Assembly (NCBI GenBank): GCA_022495005.1
Contig: JAGYXB010001097.1
Span: 372,001-436,000, forward strand
Source: Rhyacophila brunnea
Taxonomy: Eukaryota; Arthropoda; Insecta; Trichoptera; Rhyacophilidae
Length of the DNA: 64,000 nucleotides
Reading direction: 5' to 3'
A program made the translations under genes and the position numbers. Below are positions 35,346-46,934 of this stretch, piece after piece; the stretch's first letter is position 1; each line of letters begins with the position of its first letter. The notes beneath the pieces were generated by a model. It worked only from the letters and a program-made list of their open reading frames with translations, did no database searches and was not told where the DNA came from.

Positions 35346-35625
35346 AGGCCACGGACTATGAAGAATGGAACAATGAATAAGGTGCCATTAATAAGAATAT
35401 AATATGAATTTATACAATTATAACACTAACATAACATTAAAATTAAGCGATAGAAACGTGTAGGAATATGAAATCGTCTACATTTTGATAGGTTAATTTT
35501 ATAAAAACATATAACAACAGTAGATACCTCGGTCACATTTTGAGAAAACAAAAGTAACAACTCATTCAAAATACCTACAAGGAGAATCAACGGAAAATTT
35601 CGACAGGAAGACACCGCGTTCTTAA

Positions 35626-36000
35626 GGTGACGCATCAGTGAAACGCCAAATAATTTTCAACTGTACGCGCGACAAAATTTTGTACTCGCTTCGCATTCCT
35701 TGAGAGAACGTCGAGTCAGACATACGTCACTTTGCTGCGTGATGGCGACGGGCCAATTAATTCTAAAATCGTGTAAAGATGACTAAAAACGTTACCCATT
35801 TACTTTAAAAAGAAAACATGTCAATGAGTATATTATTATTGTTACTAATAGAATAATAAACAGAACATAAAATGGACGTATGTTGGATTTATATGAGAAA
35901 TAATATTTCGTTTGACAGGCGTCTTTTGCACCCGCGACCCGCAATCCGCACATCGCCTAGCAACGATCTTTTTAGACCGTGCCTCAACTAATGCATGGCC
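35626..36000 (+). mobile_element. Family P element, copy 2, flanked by TTAA
   Basis: TTAA at 35622-35625 and 36001-36004 flank 375 bp that begins GGTGACGCATCAGTG and ends AACTAATGCATGGCC. The first and last ten bases are imperfectly complementary (7 of 10). TTAA duplication suggests piggyBac-like or Sola3-like mobilisation, but the termini are not diagnostic. Confidence 0.7.
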
Positions 36001-36263
36001 TTAAGCAACGAACAACGATTGTATCAATATACTCAATTTTAATTAACTGCTTTTAAACACTATAATATATGTATAAGATGCAGCAGGTATGTCCAGCGCA
36101 TTAATGGCTGTCGTGGGATGGATTTTGGTCGAAAAATGTAAAAAGAGTGTAGGTACAATATACGTAAGTATCTATATTCAACAGGGGCTAAGACTCCATA
36201 TTTGGCGATTATTTAAAGCCTACCATCTTAAGAAAAATAATTTTTAATTACTTATTGACGTAT

Positions 36264-36487
36264 AGGTAGCACAACCAGAGTTGAGGCGACCAGAATACTC
36301 ACACAGACGCATTGTTTACAGGTGTTTTAAATTTTTAAATCGATTTTTAAAAAAGGAGATTCTTTGCTTAGATTTAGGGAAAAAATCGAACTAATCAAAA
36401 AAGAAACACCTGTAAAAGAATATTGTATTCTTCAAAAATACATTTCGTATCTGTGATCGCTTCAACTTTCGGTAACAGACCTATACT
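36264..36487. mobile_element. MITE with TA flanks inside hAT B
   Basis: TATAGGT at the left and ACCTATA at the right begin inverted repeats that continue AGTTGAGGCGA against its imperfect complement. There is an inner pair ACAGGTGTTT/AAACACCTGT. TA on either side suggests a Tc1/mariner-type insertion. Confidence 0.6.
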
Positions 36488-36498
36488 AATATCCCCGA

Positions 36499-36548
36499 CC
36501 ATGTCCGATCCTAATAGGATCATATGGGCCTCCACAGAGTAGAGGTAG
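36499..36548 (-). mobile_element. SINE2 3' end fragment
   Basis: ATGTCCGATCCTAATAGGAT then CATATGGGCCTCCACAGAGT is the reverse complement of the SINE2 tail at 55670-55720. Confidence 0.7.
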
Positions 36549-36983
36549 GCTAATATAAGCACTTTATTTTATAAAAATAATTTAATTTGCTAAGGACATC
36601 TGTCATGTAGGAAAGTACGAATGTATTATAAAGAATTGGTTAAAAATATATGCAACAGCGCGACATCTCTAATTAATTGTGGACCTCAAGTGTCTGGAAC
36701 AATCTGTACAAAACGATAGGCGCTAATGCGTAAGCCTAAAATCTTTGCGTATACAAATAATTCATAATTAAGCTAATTTAGTATAATAATTTCTATGGCA
36801 TTCAAACACATAAATAAATATACCTAGATTGTTGTTAAAAATAAAAAATAATTTTGATTAATCCAATGATTTTTGGTGTGTATAAATATAATTTATCACT
36901 CAGTTTTATGTCGTCACTGATTTCATCGAATTAGTGTGTACCTACCTATTCATCAGTATTAATATCGTATTATGTATCTCCTT

Positions 36984-39296
36984 CTTTCAATTTCAAATTT
37001 CAGTTTTAGTGTTACAAAATAGACACATAATTATTATGTATTGCCAAGACAAATATAATTTTGAATTTATGCTATTTATTTATCTGCCAGCACGTCAAAA
37101 GGGTTGATTAAAAGTTTGCAGCACAGAAATATTTTATTCTGTGCCGTAAGTAAATAAAATGGTCACATGTTACGTCAATACAGAGGCAATTTGAGAAAAT
37201 ACTATCTAGTAAATATTTATATGCCCAGGCAAGTATCATCTTTAAAATAGTTATATGGAGGAAGTATTAAAAATATTGTATTATTACACGGGGCAAAAAA
37301 CAGGTGATGTTAACGTCTCGGCAGGCCACAAAAGTGAATTAATAGTAGGCATGCGGTCGGCGACCAACTGTCGTGGATTATTAGAAAAAGAGGTCGGAGA
37401 CGAAACCAACACAAGATTAACAACACAGAAGAAAATTCCTAACCGGTCCGAGAGAATGGACAAAGAAATAAGTCTAACCAAGCCTTTACCCTAAGGCGAA
37501 GCACTCGAGATATACCCAATGTCTAGGTGTAAAATAGGCATGTTTATAAGATTATATTATTTTCAGTAATAATTGACAGTTTTTAGGGATGCATTAGCAT
37601 AGGTAACAATAGGTACAGAATATAGATCGAAAATAGTTACAATAAATTGAAAATTGAGAGGTTACTGGTCAATGCCGTCGACATTGCACCTTGCATGATG
37701 TTTCTTTGAGAAATAGTTTCGAAACGTTCCTCCGTTATTGTGTTGTAAGACAAATCCCAATTAGTAGGAGAGTAAATCGTGAAAATGGCAAACGACAGGG
37801 CACCAATGATCGTGACCAATTGGTTACCACAGATTAAGTGAGCAAGAGTCAAACACAAGCCCAGTCGCACATTGAAAATCGTCTCGACAGGGATAGTCAT
37901 AAAACTCATAAATCAATACTGGGTGTAATATTGCAACTTTCTGTCGTGCGCATAGGCGAGGCCATGCCGTGCTCCTGCCCATTGTAATTATACGAGTGAA
38001 ATTTGTTTCTTGAGAAACCAGCGGTTTTTTTTCCAAACTAAAATGTAGCGTTCAAGCTGTGTGCGGGTGTACATTAAATTACATGTGTTTTGTGAATATC
38101 ATCAAATTCACATCGATAATATATGCGACGTGTTGCAGTCGAAACGAATTCAGATGTGCGACTCAGCCACGAAATGGAGGACCGACCTCATCAGATTAGG
38201 AAGCACTAGAGTTAAAAACATTACCGGGGAAGAGGAATCGACGATTTTCAGGTAGGTGGGTGGGATTGGTAAAAAGAACAAAATCGTAAATTTTGACCAT
38301 CATATACATAATATTATATAACTTAATATCATTATTTCTAAATTGCAGTGAACGTTTAGTTGCAATACTAATCCCCGAAGGGAGGTCAATTTAGTGTATA
38401 TTAGTAGACATGTACTCATAAGGTATTTTTTTTAAATTGGAACCATTCCCATTACATAATACATGCTTTAAGCTTTTAGATTTTCACCACAAATCGGCGA
38501 ATAGACAACTCAAGGCAATTCAATATTTAAAAAAAACCGCAGTGGAAATACCGACATGATCTAGAAAATCGCTGGAAATGTATGTGTGGAAGAAAGATGG
38601 AAAAATGTTATCATAGCAATCAAAGTATGTATTAATATTTTAAACAATATCATAGATTCCATATTATAATTGCACAAATAAGTGGTTTTGTCATAAGAAG
38701 TAAGTACCTACTGCTTACGTAGGCACCAGTGGCGTGCGGTTCATATATGATGTGGATACAGCGCACGCCTTAATTATTCTAAAATATTTATATTATAGTA
38801 TGCATATTGACAAAATCAATAAATACATTCATCGACATACTAGCTGTCCGATACTGTCCCCATGAGAGCAAATATGCTGTGGTGTGTGAGTTGATATTTA
38901 ATAGTATCTTTTCGGTGCTGTGTAAAGTTTCCCATTATTTTAATATAGGGTGGAAAAAGGTTTAATTTCATTATGAGCTAACGGCAGTACCACTACATAC
39001 ATTAGAAATCATATATTTCAAAATTTGTATAGGTATATAGGAATATACTTTTGAAGTGTATGTCTGATCAGAAAAACTATCGCCGCCATTGAAAGGCAGA
39101 TACTATTCATGTGAATAATGCTGATTGGTGCTATAAAACGATTTTTAGGTGTGAAACAGTGTATGACGTGTTAATCTCAGTAATAATATATTTTGTGTAA
39201 TAACTGTCAGGGTACAAGTGTGAAACATGCTACAAACGAATATCCCACGAGAAATGACCCGTAGCTAATTTAATAATTAGCCTTAGGAACCATTTG

Positions 39297-39347
<51 letters not shown>

Positions 39348-40263
39348 GAGATTCACAGTTAATTTCGAGTTACGATTGTATGTTTCGTTCAAATCAATTA
39401 ACGTATTACCATTTATTTCAAAATCGTCATTTTCTACAAAAAGTTAACCGTATTGTATTCAAAATATTTGCAATAACTAACACTACGATCGAAATTACAG
39501 TTTCGTACCGCAGTCTGACTATAGTGGGTTTCGAGTGTTTTAATAATATGTAGAACGAGTATATAACTTGATATTCAGCATAATATTATCAGAATCGAAT
39601 ACCCTTTTTCTTCAATTCAAACTTAACAAACTATAAATTTTATATGTTCACAACATGACATTTAAATAGTATTAAAACAGTATATAAAACAAAGAAACAC
39701 TACTCATCTCCTAGCGATGATGCCCACAGAACGCGTCGAGCGGGCGAAGTCGGCGTATTCATAACCATAAACACACGTCTCTCGCCGCGCATTACCCTTC
39801 ACCTATGTAATAAGCGGCCCAAAACAATTATTTTTACAGCGTCTCTTAACAAAGCAATAAAAATATTATATTATTTCGGGGCTTGTAATAAATATTTACA
39901 ACGACATTATTCAACCAGCGAAATATAATGACACGGAATAAAATAAAACAATGGGTTCTCTGTTATTAAATAATTGCTTTTGGCCCGTCGATCGACGACG
40001 CCTCAAGCAGCGTAATTTTAGTAGCCGTGTTCAATGAATGGACTTCTTTGTATTTTCATTAAATCGTATCGCCGAGAAGCGAAAAACGGTGACTCACGCG
40101 GCAGGCGGCGCGCAAGGCATCGTTAAGTCCAGTGGGCGCTGGCGTATTTGATTACGTTGTATTTTTGATGATTTACGGCGCCACTTGTAGAAATTTTGCG
40201 CGAGCGCCGCACTCGCTCGTCAATGGGCTTTATGCCCTAGTATGCTGCAAGTTTGGTATTGCG
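36984..40263. other. Long intergenic block, mostly unique; microsatellite and hAT C end
   Basis: About 3.3 kb with few repeat matches. CAGTGGCGTGCGGTTCATAT at 38727 is a hAT-style left end without an identifiable right end. 39299-39350 is an (AC)n(AG)n microsatellite. 39700-40260 is richer in GC and CpG than its neighbours. Frames of 79 and 90 codons near 37.3 and 37.8 kb have no recognisable domain. Confidence 0.5.
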
Positions 40264-40385
40264 CGGCTCTCGTAGTTAAGTGCGTAAAGCGCTTGCCTTT
40301 TATCCGGGGGCCCCGAGTTCGACTTCGGTGAGGCCACAATATATTTATGTGATTTTATCAAAGCCTGGGTGAGTGTGATTGTTTC
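40264..40385 (+). mobile_element. SINE1 copy (tRNA-derived), plus strand
   Basis: CGGCTCTCGTAGTTAAGTGC is the tRNA-like head with an A box, CGAGTTCGACTTCGG the B box, followed by AATATATTTATGTGATTTTA and CAAAGCCTGGGTG. Order and spacing match the copies at 16139 and 22968. The anticodon arm region does not fold as a tRNA. Confidence 0.75.
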
Positions 40386-41152
40386 TCTTCTACTACTAAA
40401 TACACTTCTACTGTCATTGTTAAAAAGAATATGATATAAAATTCCTTTCCTGCATGCGACTTTACATTACTGACACGGCAAAGCAATTTCGTTTCAAAAA
40501 TCATACAGATAAATGATAGGAAATAGCTTAGATAGTTGAAGATCAGCGAGAATGTTCGGCGAGGAATGTCTACCAGTTTTGAATCGCGTGTGATGCCCAC
40601 CGCAGTTACCTCTTGCCTACCTGCATGCCCACTAAGCAGAGTGGTGAGCGTCTCACGGAAAAACGTTTAAGTTAACATGACGAGTTTAGGTATGCCACAT
40701 TCTTGGATGTTGTCCGCCGCGACTGACTGATGATGATCTGTGACAGGTGTTTATAGCCATTATTCGAGATGCATGAAACGATCAAAATATCAATTTATCA
40801 ACACGCCTGCTGCTATATCTAATACCTAATATATTCATACGTATAAAGTAGCATTTTATTCATATAGATCCAAAAGTATATGTTGTCACCTGAGTGGGGA
40901 CGCCACATGCTAACATTTGACATATTATCATTTCATACTTTTTATACTAAGATGAGCTTAGTTCTAAATTCGAACACCTGAAGATTTATGATGGTATATC
41001 TATAGAACAGATTAATAATCGCAATTTCATCAAGAGGTCATCAAGATTTTGAAGCAGGGTACTTTGTAACGATCAGACTATAAAACAAGCAACAAAGCGT
41101 GTCGACTGTTTTCAATATTGAATGCACGTTACATTTATGTGAAAAACGTTAA
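40386..41152. other. Intergenic, no feature recognised
   Basis: No gene or repeat match noticed. A weak GATGATGAT-like tail near 40730 could be an old RTE end. Confidence 0.4.
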
Positions 41153-41525
41153 GAGCGTACATAAGTGAGACGGCAAATAATTTTCAACACTATGTGGAAC
41201 GAAATTTCGGCCGCGTTGCCATTCGGAGAGGGATAGTCGACCTGTTTGCACGTCAATTTCTTTTCTGATGGAGTCGGATGAATATATTCTTAAATCGTGT
41301 AAAGATGACTTAAAAACGTTTCCCATTTGCTAGAAATAGAAAACATGTCAATGAATATATTATTATTGTTACTAATAAAACAATAAACAGAACAATAAAT
41401 GGACGCATGTTGGATTTATATGACAAATTATATTTCGTTCGGCATGCGTCATTTGCACCCGCGACCCGCAATCTGCGCATCGCCTAGCCACGATCTTTTT
41501 AGACCATGCCTCAACTGAGGTATGC
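41153..41525 (+). mobile_element. Family P element, copy 3
   Basis: Starts after TTAA (41149-41152) and matches from AATAATTTTCAAC to GACCATGCCTCAACT. More diverged than the other two, with GTTCGGCATGCGTCATTTGC in place of their GTTTGACAGGCGTC. The right TTAA is not present. Confidence 0.68.
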
Positions 41526-42381
41526 TTTTGTTTATGTATTTGCTGATGTATCGTCTTAAATAATACAGAAAAACGTTGGCTAGGTAGTGAGTAAAAAAAT
41601 TGACAACAGCGGATATTTGACACACGGCGTATTTTATAAAAAATAAGCTCCGGGAAATTGTTCTTGAAACGGGGACAGTCTAACCCTCTAACCCGATAAA
41701 AAAGCGTAGTGTATAAATAGACACCCCTTTTCAGTTAATGTTTCATCGGAATATTTAATGCTTAGCACTTTCCACACAAGAGTTTGTTGCGTTGGCAGGC
41801 AACACGTAATTTCTCTTAGGGACAGGGTGCTATAAAATAAGGATGGTGTTTGGGACTGAGGTACGCTGATTGATTCGTGTAGCAAAACGCCATCTACTAG
41901 ATCAGTGGTTCCTAACCTTATTCATGTCACAACATACTTTTATCAAACTATCAAATTTTTTGACACACTGCAAAGACTACAAAATTATTATATTTTACGC
42001 ATGTCAATTGAAATAATAAACGAATCCAAGAGTTTGGATAACAACTAGATTGTTGTCTACCATTTAATTGCTATTCAACAATGATTTTAGTGTGGGTAGG
42101 TAGCTATAGTAAAATGTATGGTTAATAGTCAATGAATTTTCAACAGAAGGGTAATTTATTAAACATAAAAATGCAAAACTAGCGATAAACAGTATTAAAA
42201 ACTTCAAAAATAATATGTGTAAGTTACAATTCCACTTTTTGAACATTATTCTGGGCCGGTTTCGTCTGCTTCAGAGGAAAATTGTCAAATAGAACTCTGA
42301 AATTAAAATTAAATAATGCGTTTTATTTAAATTAAAACAATGCATTTCTACCATGAACCTGCCAGTTAACACCATAAAAGA
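41526..42381. other. Intergenic; hAT-like end at 41903 and family N at 42250
   Basis: CAGTGGTTCCTAACCTTATT at 41903 resembles a hAT terminus, but the partner end is missing. 42250-42378 (GGCCGGTTTCGTCTGCTTCA to AGTTAACACCATAAAA) matches 25008-25130. Confidence 0.45.
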
Positions 42382-42883
42382 AAATAATTACAAGATAAAA
42401 AGAACTTTTTATATACCAAGTTTTGAAATTTTCTGTTGAATCATATAAGCTTGACAATTCTATGTATTAATAATTTAGGACAAATAAGGCAATTGTCAAC
42501 AAATCATTTTTTTGCTATTTTGCAACAAACAAACAAATATAGAATACTGAAATGTCATTTTGATTTCCATAGTAAAACGCACGTATATAGTAATAATTAA
42601 GTTGCTAGGACCACCCCCTTAGCATCAATAATAGTGGATTGTATTACGGATTTCTTCCGAAATAACTTTTCATACAAACCAGAATTAACTGAAAATGAAT
42701 TCAATTCTACTTAAAGATGGCTAAAAGTATTAAAAGAATGCATTGAGCATCGTGTTCTGATATATATAAAAGTTTCAAATGTCTAGCTAGTCGGTAAGTT
42801 AGTTAAAAATCGATTGCAAGATTTGTACCGGCCAAACAACCACCGGACAAACAAGAATACGAACTAATAAAAACGTTGTAATA
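42382..42883 (+). repeat. Family R dispersed repeat, copy 4
   Basis: Complete copy with an extra ~60-bp stretch (GGACAAATAAGGCAATTGTC and following) shared only with copy 7 at 55.1 kb. A second partial 3' end follows at 42925-43021 (ATGCATTGGCATCGTTTGCA to GAGCTAAGAAAAACG), a tandem remnant of the same family. Confidence 0.85.
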
Positions 42884-43021
42884 AGACTATTTTCTTGATA
42901 AATAATATATTATATAGATAAATAATGCATTGGCATCGTTTGCAAATCGATTGCAAGATTTGTACTGGATAAACAACCACCGGACAAACAAGAATACGAG
43001 CTAAGAAAAACGTGATAAAAA

Positions 43022-43512
43022 TACTTTTTATCAATTACCTAACCATGATTAAAACAATTTTGTGAGAAATGTAAATTTGAAAATATATTTTATATTTGCC
43101 ATAACTTCAGATTGCTTTGGGCATGTTACAGGGGAGTATATTTAAAATAAAACGCCCTCTATATGATTATGTATATACCTACATTAATGTGACTAATACG
43201 GGTTTATAATGAATAAGATGTTTATGAAAACACAATTATTAGTATTACTCATAAAAATTACCAGATTTGATGTGTTTTTAACGGTGAATAATCTTCATAA
43301 AATTCAAATAAAATGTAAAATTTATTATATTTAGGAACAGTAGGACAACATAATACAGCATTGTTGTATACTTAATCAAAAAGAAAATATACTTCAGCTG
43401 GAAACACCTAACATCTTTCTAGTTTATACACTTAGATGTATTTCATGTAATCATTATAAAGACCTTTTAAGGAGATATCGTATATGAACTATCGATTCCA
43501 TACTAGAGAGAC
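43022..43512. other. Intergenic, no feature recognised
   Basis: AT-rich, nothing recognised. Confidence 0.4.
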
Positions 43513-43520
43513 ATATCAAT

Positions 43521-43711
43521 GAGTGGCCGTTCGGTGACTTTTACTTGGGAGGATGTTGTTGAAAATACATATTATGTAGCCACTAATTGTTACGTATTAC
43601 GGTTTTGTGATAAATTGGACAGTAATTACAAAATAAATGTGTATCATTATTACATAGTATCATTTATGGGGATTCTCCGTATCTACAACATCTATGGATA
43701 GCACGCCACTG
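43521..43711 (+). mobile_element. hAT-type short element, family C
   Basis: ATATCAAT (43513-43520) and ATATTAAT (43712-43719) form an 8-bp duplication with one mismatch. Ends GAGTGGCCGTTCGGTGACTT and ATAGCACGCCACTG are inverted. GTAGCGTGCGGTGACTTTTA at 45562 is another left end of this family. The 60-codon open frame spanning the element is terminal-repeat sequence and not a gene. Confidence 0.75.
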
Positions 43712-43859
43712 ATATTAATGAAACAAAAACAAAATAATAGACGATACTTGCCAACATAACTTAAAATGTCTGTATATAGCAACTATGTACATTGTACAAT
43801 AAACAATATATTATCGTCATTGGACTGTCAAAACCTACAATGTGACAATTTTGTTCGTT

Positions 43860-44656
43860 TACATCCGATGCTAATAAGATCATATCGTCACCGTTCAGGC
43901 AAAAGTCACCAACCCTGAAAATGGCAGTTTTGAGTTGAGTATGTCACCCGAAGCGTAAAATTATGTTCTTTAAGATGCAAAACTCACCTCGGTACATTAG
44001 TTAGTAAAATTTTGCTTAAATCCGAATTATTTGTTTTTCACTAAATGACTTTCGATAAAATCTTAACAAGCAAAAGTCATTATAGATGAATAGACATTAT
44101 TGACTCTATAAAAAAAAAATCCTTCGTTATAAATATACAAGCAAAAGTCACTATACTATGGATGGTGAGTTTTACTGATGCTTCTTTTGGCTAACATTGT
44201 TCAGATTATTAACAAGCAAAAGTCACCAAACCATAATTTGAGCTACCTTGCCTCCTTTAAAACCTTCCAGATGTTTTAATTGGCATCAAAAAGTAAAAGT
44301 ACCTTAAAGAAATTATTAAGAAGACATGAGAAAATAATTTAATGTAGATAAAACCTTAAAAACATTAAAATCTGATTTTTCCTGCATTTTCAAACTTTCA
44401 AATTGCGATATCTCAAAACTATGTTTTTAGGGTTGGTGACTTTTGCCTGAACGGTGACGATATTATGGGCCTCCACAGAGTGGAAGTTTGTATTAACAGA
44501 TTTTTATTTCCATAAGAACTGGATCTTGGACACTTGATCAACCTATTAGGTCCATGATCTGATTCAAAAGACAAATTGTATTTGCCAGATCCAGGATACG
44601 AACCTGGGACCCACGACATTATATGCCGACGCGGTAACCGCACAGTCATCGTGGGT
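43860..44656 (-). mobile_element. SINE2 copy (tRNA-derived), interrupted
   Basis: On the minus strand the head reads ACCCACGATGACTGTGCGGT, followed by a B box (CCCAGGTTCGTATCCTGG) and a body with GACCTAATAGGTTGATCAAG. The tail CCTCCACTCTG-type sequence appears as GGGCCTCCACAGAGTGGAAG at 44467. The last ~25 bp (ATCCGATGCTAATAAGATCA) are displaced to 43862 by the 574-bp insertion at 43886. Confidence 0.78.
43886..44459. mobile_element. 574-bp DNA element inserted in SINE2
   Basis: Ends CGTCACCGTTCAGGCAAAAG and its exact complement CTTTTGCCTGAACGGTGACG; the inverted repeat continues through TCACCAACCCT. Flanks ATCATAT and ATATTAT fit a short duplication with mismatch. AAGCAAAAGTCA-like words recur at about 44069, 44140 and 44213, echoing the terminus. 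No protein. Superfamily unassigned. Confidence 0.78.
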
Positions 44657-44724
44657 GTAAAATGCATAGTTTAGTAAAACCCTCAATGCTCCATATCCAC
44701 CATAATTTAAAAAAAAATTAATAC

Positions 44725-45060
44725 ATACAGTGGTAATCAAGGCCCACTAAACAAACATAGGGATGATGCCCTAAAGCTCTCTTGAAGCTACACCGCCTCA
44801 CGCCAATCGTCTGCCCCGATCGCCGTACGACCATACGTTTCAGTAACCATCGACCCAATTGTCACCGATTGTAAACCGAGTCGTGGGCAGAAAATATAAA
44901 TTATTCTATTTTGATCACGACTCCGTGCAACGATCCAAAACTTACAATGGACCTGACAGTCTTCCAGTATAATTTGTACTTTCAATATACTGGAATCGAA
45001 ATACCGAAAGTCTACATCCAGCAGTGCATCTACCCCGGCTGATGATGGTGATAATGTACT
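44725..45060 (+). repeat. Dispersed repeat, family E copy 2
   Basis: Shares TACAGTGGTAATCAAGG.CC, GATGATGCCCTAAAG and the end GCAGTGCATCTACCCCGGCT plus GATGATGGTGATAATG with 5735-5900. The middle is GC-richer. A minus-strand 123-codon frame over it has no domain I recognise. Confidence 0.5.
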
Positions 45061-45722
45061 TAAACAATTATTAATCAAACTATACCTAACGTACAAGCTT
45101 GCAATCATTTTATCAGCATGCCTATCGGATGTTATCACTTTATTTTTATATCCTGTCAAGTATTAAGAAACAGGAAGGGTATGAAAAAACGAATTGAAAC
45201 TATAGAAGAAAAAAACTATGCTCGTATAGCTAACTAAACATACCTACATAACTTCAGCAGAACTGTGTCAAAATTGAAAAAAATATTTAGCTTATCATAG
45301 TGAAAGAAGTTATATGTAAACATTAATTTATATATCTCTCCCAACTTATGCAATATAAAAGAGAGCATACTGCGATGAGCCTTCGATATCACATGTCTGC
45401 AAACAAACTACATGAAACGATAGCAAAAATGCAACCACATATTGAGAGTTTTCGTACAGGTCAATAATGTCACATCGACGAATTCATTTTCAGCCCCAAA
45501 AATCTGATTATATTGGTAACATCAGCATTGTGTTTATGTAATATTAATAATGTCATTTAGTAGCGTGCGGTGACTTTTAATTGTAGAAATTCTGTTCGAA
45601 AAATACATGCAGGTTTACCTAATATTTGTTACATTTAGTATTGTGTATATTTAGACGGGCGGTCGATGTAGTAATAATATGGTATGTGATGGATTTGCGA
45701 TATTACAAACATATGCATGTAA

Positions 45723-45940
45723 CAGTAGCGAAGGGTGGAGATAGGCTGTTAAGAACCGCCATAAATAATGCGCATTAAAATGTGTTGGTCATACTTAATT
45801 GTTTTTATTGAACTAAGAGTACAATTTACAAATGGCGTTGGTTGCTTTTATTTCAATGAAAACAAATACGTATGACTGATAAAGTTTAGAGTGCAATACG
45901 GATCTTAACCTTAACAGCCTATCTCCACCCTTCGCTACTG
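45723..45940 (+). mobile_element. hAT family A copy, right end hit by an RTE
   Basis: Left end CAGTAGCGAAGGGTGGAGAT, right end TCTCCACCCTTCGCTACTG. GCATGTAA precedes the left end. After removal of the RTE, GTATATAA follows the right end, a match at 6 of 8 positions. The last six bases are part of the RTE target duplication. Confidence 0.8.
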
Positions 45941-45944
45941 GTAT

Positions 45945-46617
45945 GTCATCATCATCATCAGCCGGGGTCAATCCACTGCTGGATGAAGGCCTCCCCAAGC
46001 TTTCTCCAACTCTCTCGGTCCTGTGTCGATCGCTGCCACGTATTTCCGCCGAACTTTACCAGTTCGTCAATCCAGCGGCTTTTAGGGCGACCCTGTAGCC
46101 GTTTCGTACCCCTTGGGTACCATTGGATGACGGCATTTGTCCAGCGGCCGTCCTTTCGGCGAGCAATGTGCCCCGCCCATCTTCATTTCAGCTGTTTGGC
46201 AAAGTCTATTACATCGCGTACTCTTGTCTGTTTCCTAACCCATTCGTTTCTCTTACGGTCCTTTCGCGTGATGCCCAACATACACCTCTCCATGCCTCGC
46301 AGTGCGACTCTTAGCCTTTGGACATCTCTCGTGTTGAGGGTCCACGTCTCGCAGCCATACGTGAGCACGGGTAGCACACATTGGTTGAACACCCTACGCT
46401 TAAGGCATAATAGTAGGTCACTCTTGAAGATATTATTCAGACGTCCGAAAGCACTCCATCCCAGCTTTGTTCTTCGAGCAATTTAATCGTGCATGCTTCC
46501 GTCTATGGGCACCTGCTGTCCGAGATAGATGTAGCTGCTGACTTGCTCGAGTTGGGTGCCATTAATACAGATAATCGCAGGGTCAGAAAAACAGTTCCTC
46601 GTCACTTTTGCCTTTGT
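45945..46617 (-). pseudogene. RTE retrotransposon ORF2 C-terminus, 5'-truncated
   Basis: On the minus strand the frame reads AIICINGTQLEQVSSYIYLG and, after a stop, continues RRTKLGWSAFGRL and FNQCVLPVLTYGCETWTLNT. It then reads RVALRGMERCMLGITRKDRK and ends ESWRKLGEAFIQQWIDPG plus stop. This is the stretch from the end of the reverse transcriptase to the C-terminus in RTE elements. The element ends in a (GAT)n tract. CTACTGGTAT at 45935-45944 and 46618-46627 is an exact 10-bp target duplication, so the copy inserted truncated at 673 bp. The copy at 26352 is the same family with a further deletion. Plus-strand open frames here are shadows. Confidence 0.88.
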
Positions 46618-46934
46618 CTACTGGTATATAATATGTATAATATAGATAGAACGTGAAAATAACAACCAAACTCAAAAGTCTCTAGTACTAAATAATATAG
46701 AACCTCTTGAAAAATTAGTTTAATTTAAATGTACCACGCAATTGCGCAATAAATAAATACCAATAATATAATATAAATAATAGATTCTATGATTTATCGA
46801 AAACGTCTGCAAATCCTCCTCACCTACAGCAGAATACTATATGATTTTAACGAGCTTTATAAAATTTGCAGTTTATTCATTTAAGAATGATTCAGAATGA
46901 AAATTATGTCCAAAGTTTAACTCATACCATCGAA

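Larger units (their letters stand above)
36182..36983 (+). mobile_element. hAT family B copy 3, interrupted
   Basis: Left end CAGGGGCTAAGACTCCATAT with GGCGATTATTTAAAGCCTAC. The body resumes at about 36550 (ATAAAAATAATTTAATTTGC) and runs to TTCATCAGTATTAATATCGT, as in 12378-13149, but the right terminus is gone. A TA-flanked MITE (36264-36487) and a SINE2 3' piece (36499-36548) separate the two parts. Confidence 0.75.

Noticed and set aside
39299..39350. (AC)n(AG)n tract as a regulatory GAGA element
   Set aside because: An uninterrupted simple repeat of this kind is most simply a microsatellite; nothing nearby points to a promoter.
40264..40340. Possible tRNA gene
   Set aside because: A and B boxes are present, but the acceptor and anticodon stems do not pair and the sequence continues into a tail shared with other SINE1 copies.
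45983..46486. 167-codon plus-strand frame, the longest in the window
   Set aside because: It is the antisense shadow of the RTE C-terminal sequence on the minus strand, which has the recognisable motifs and natural stop.
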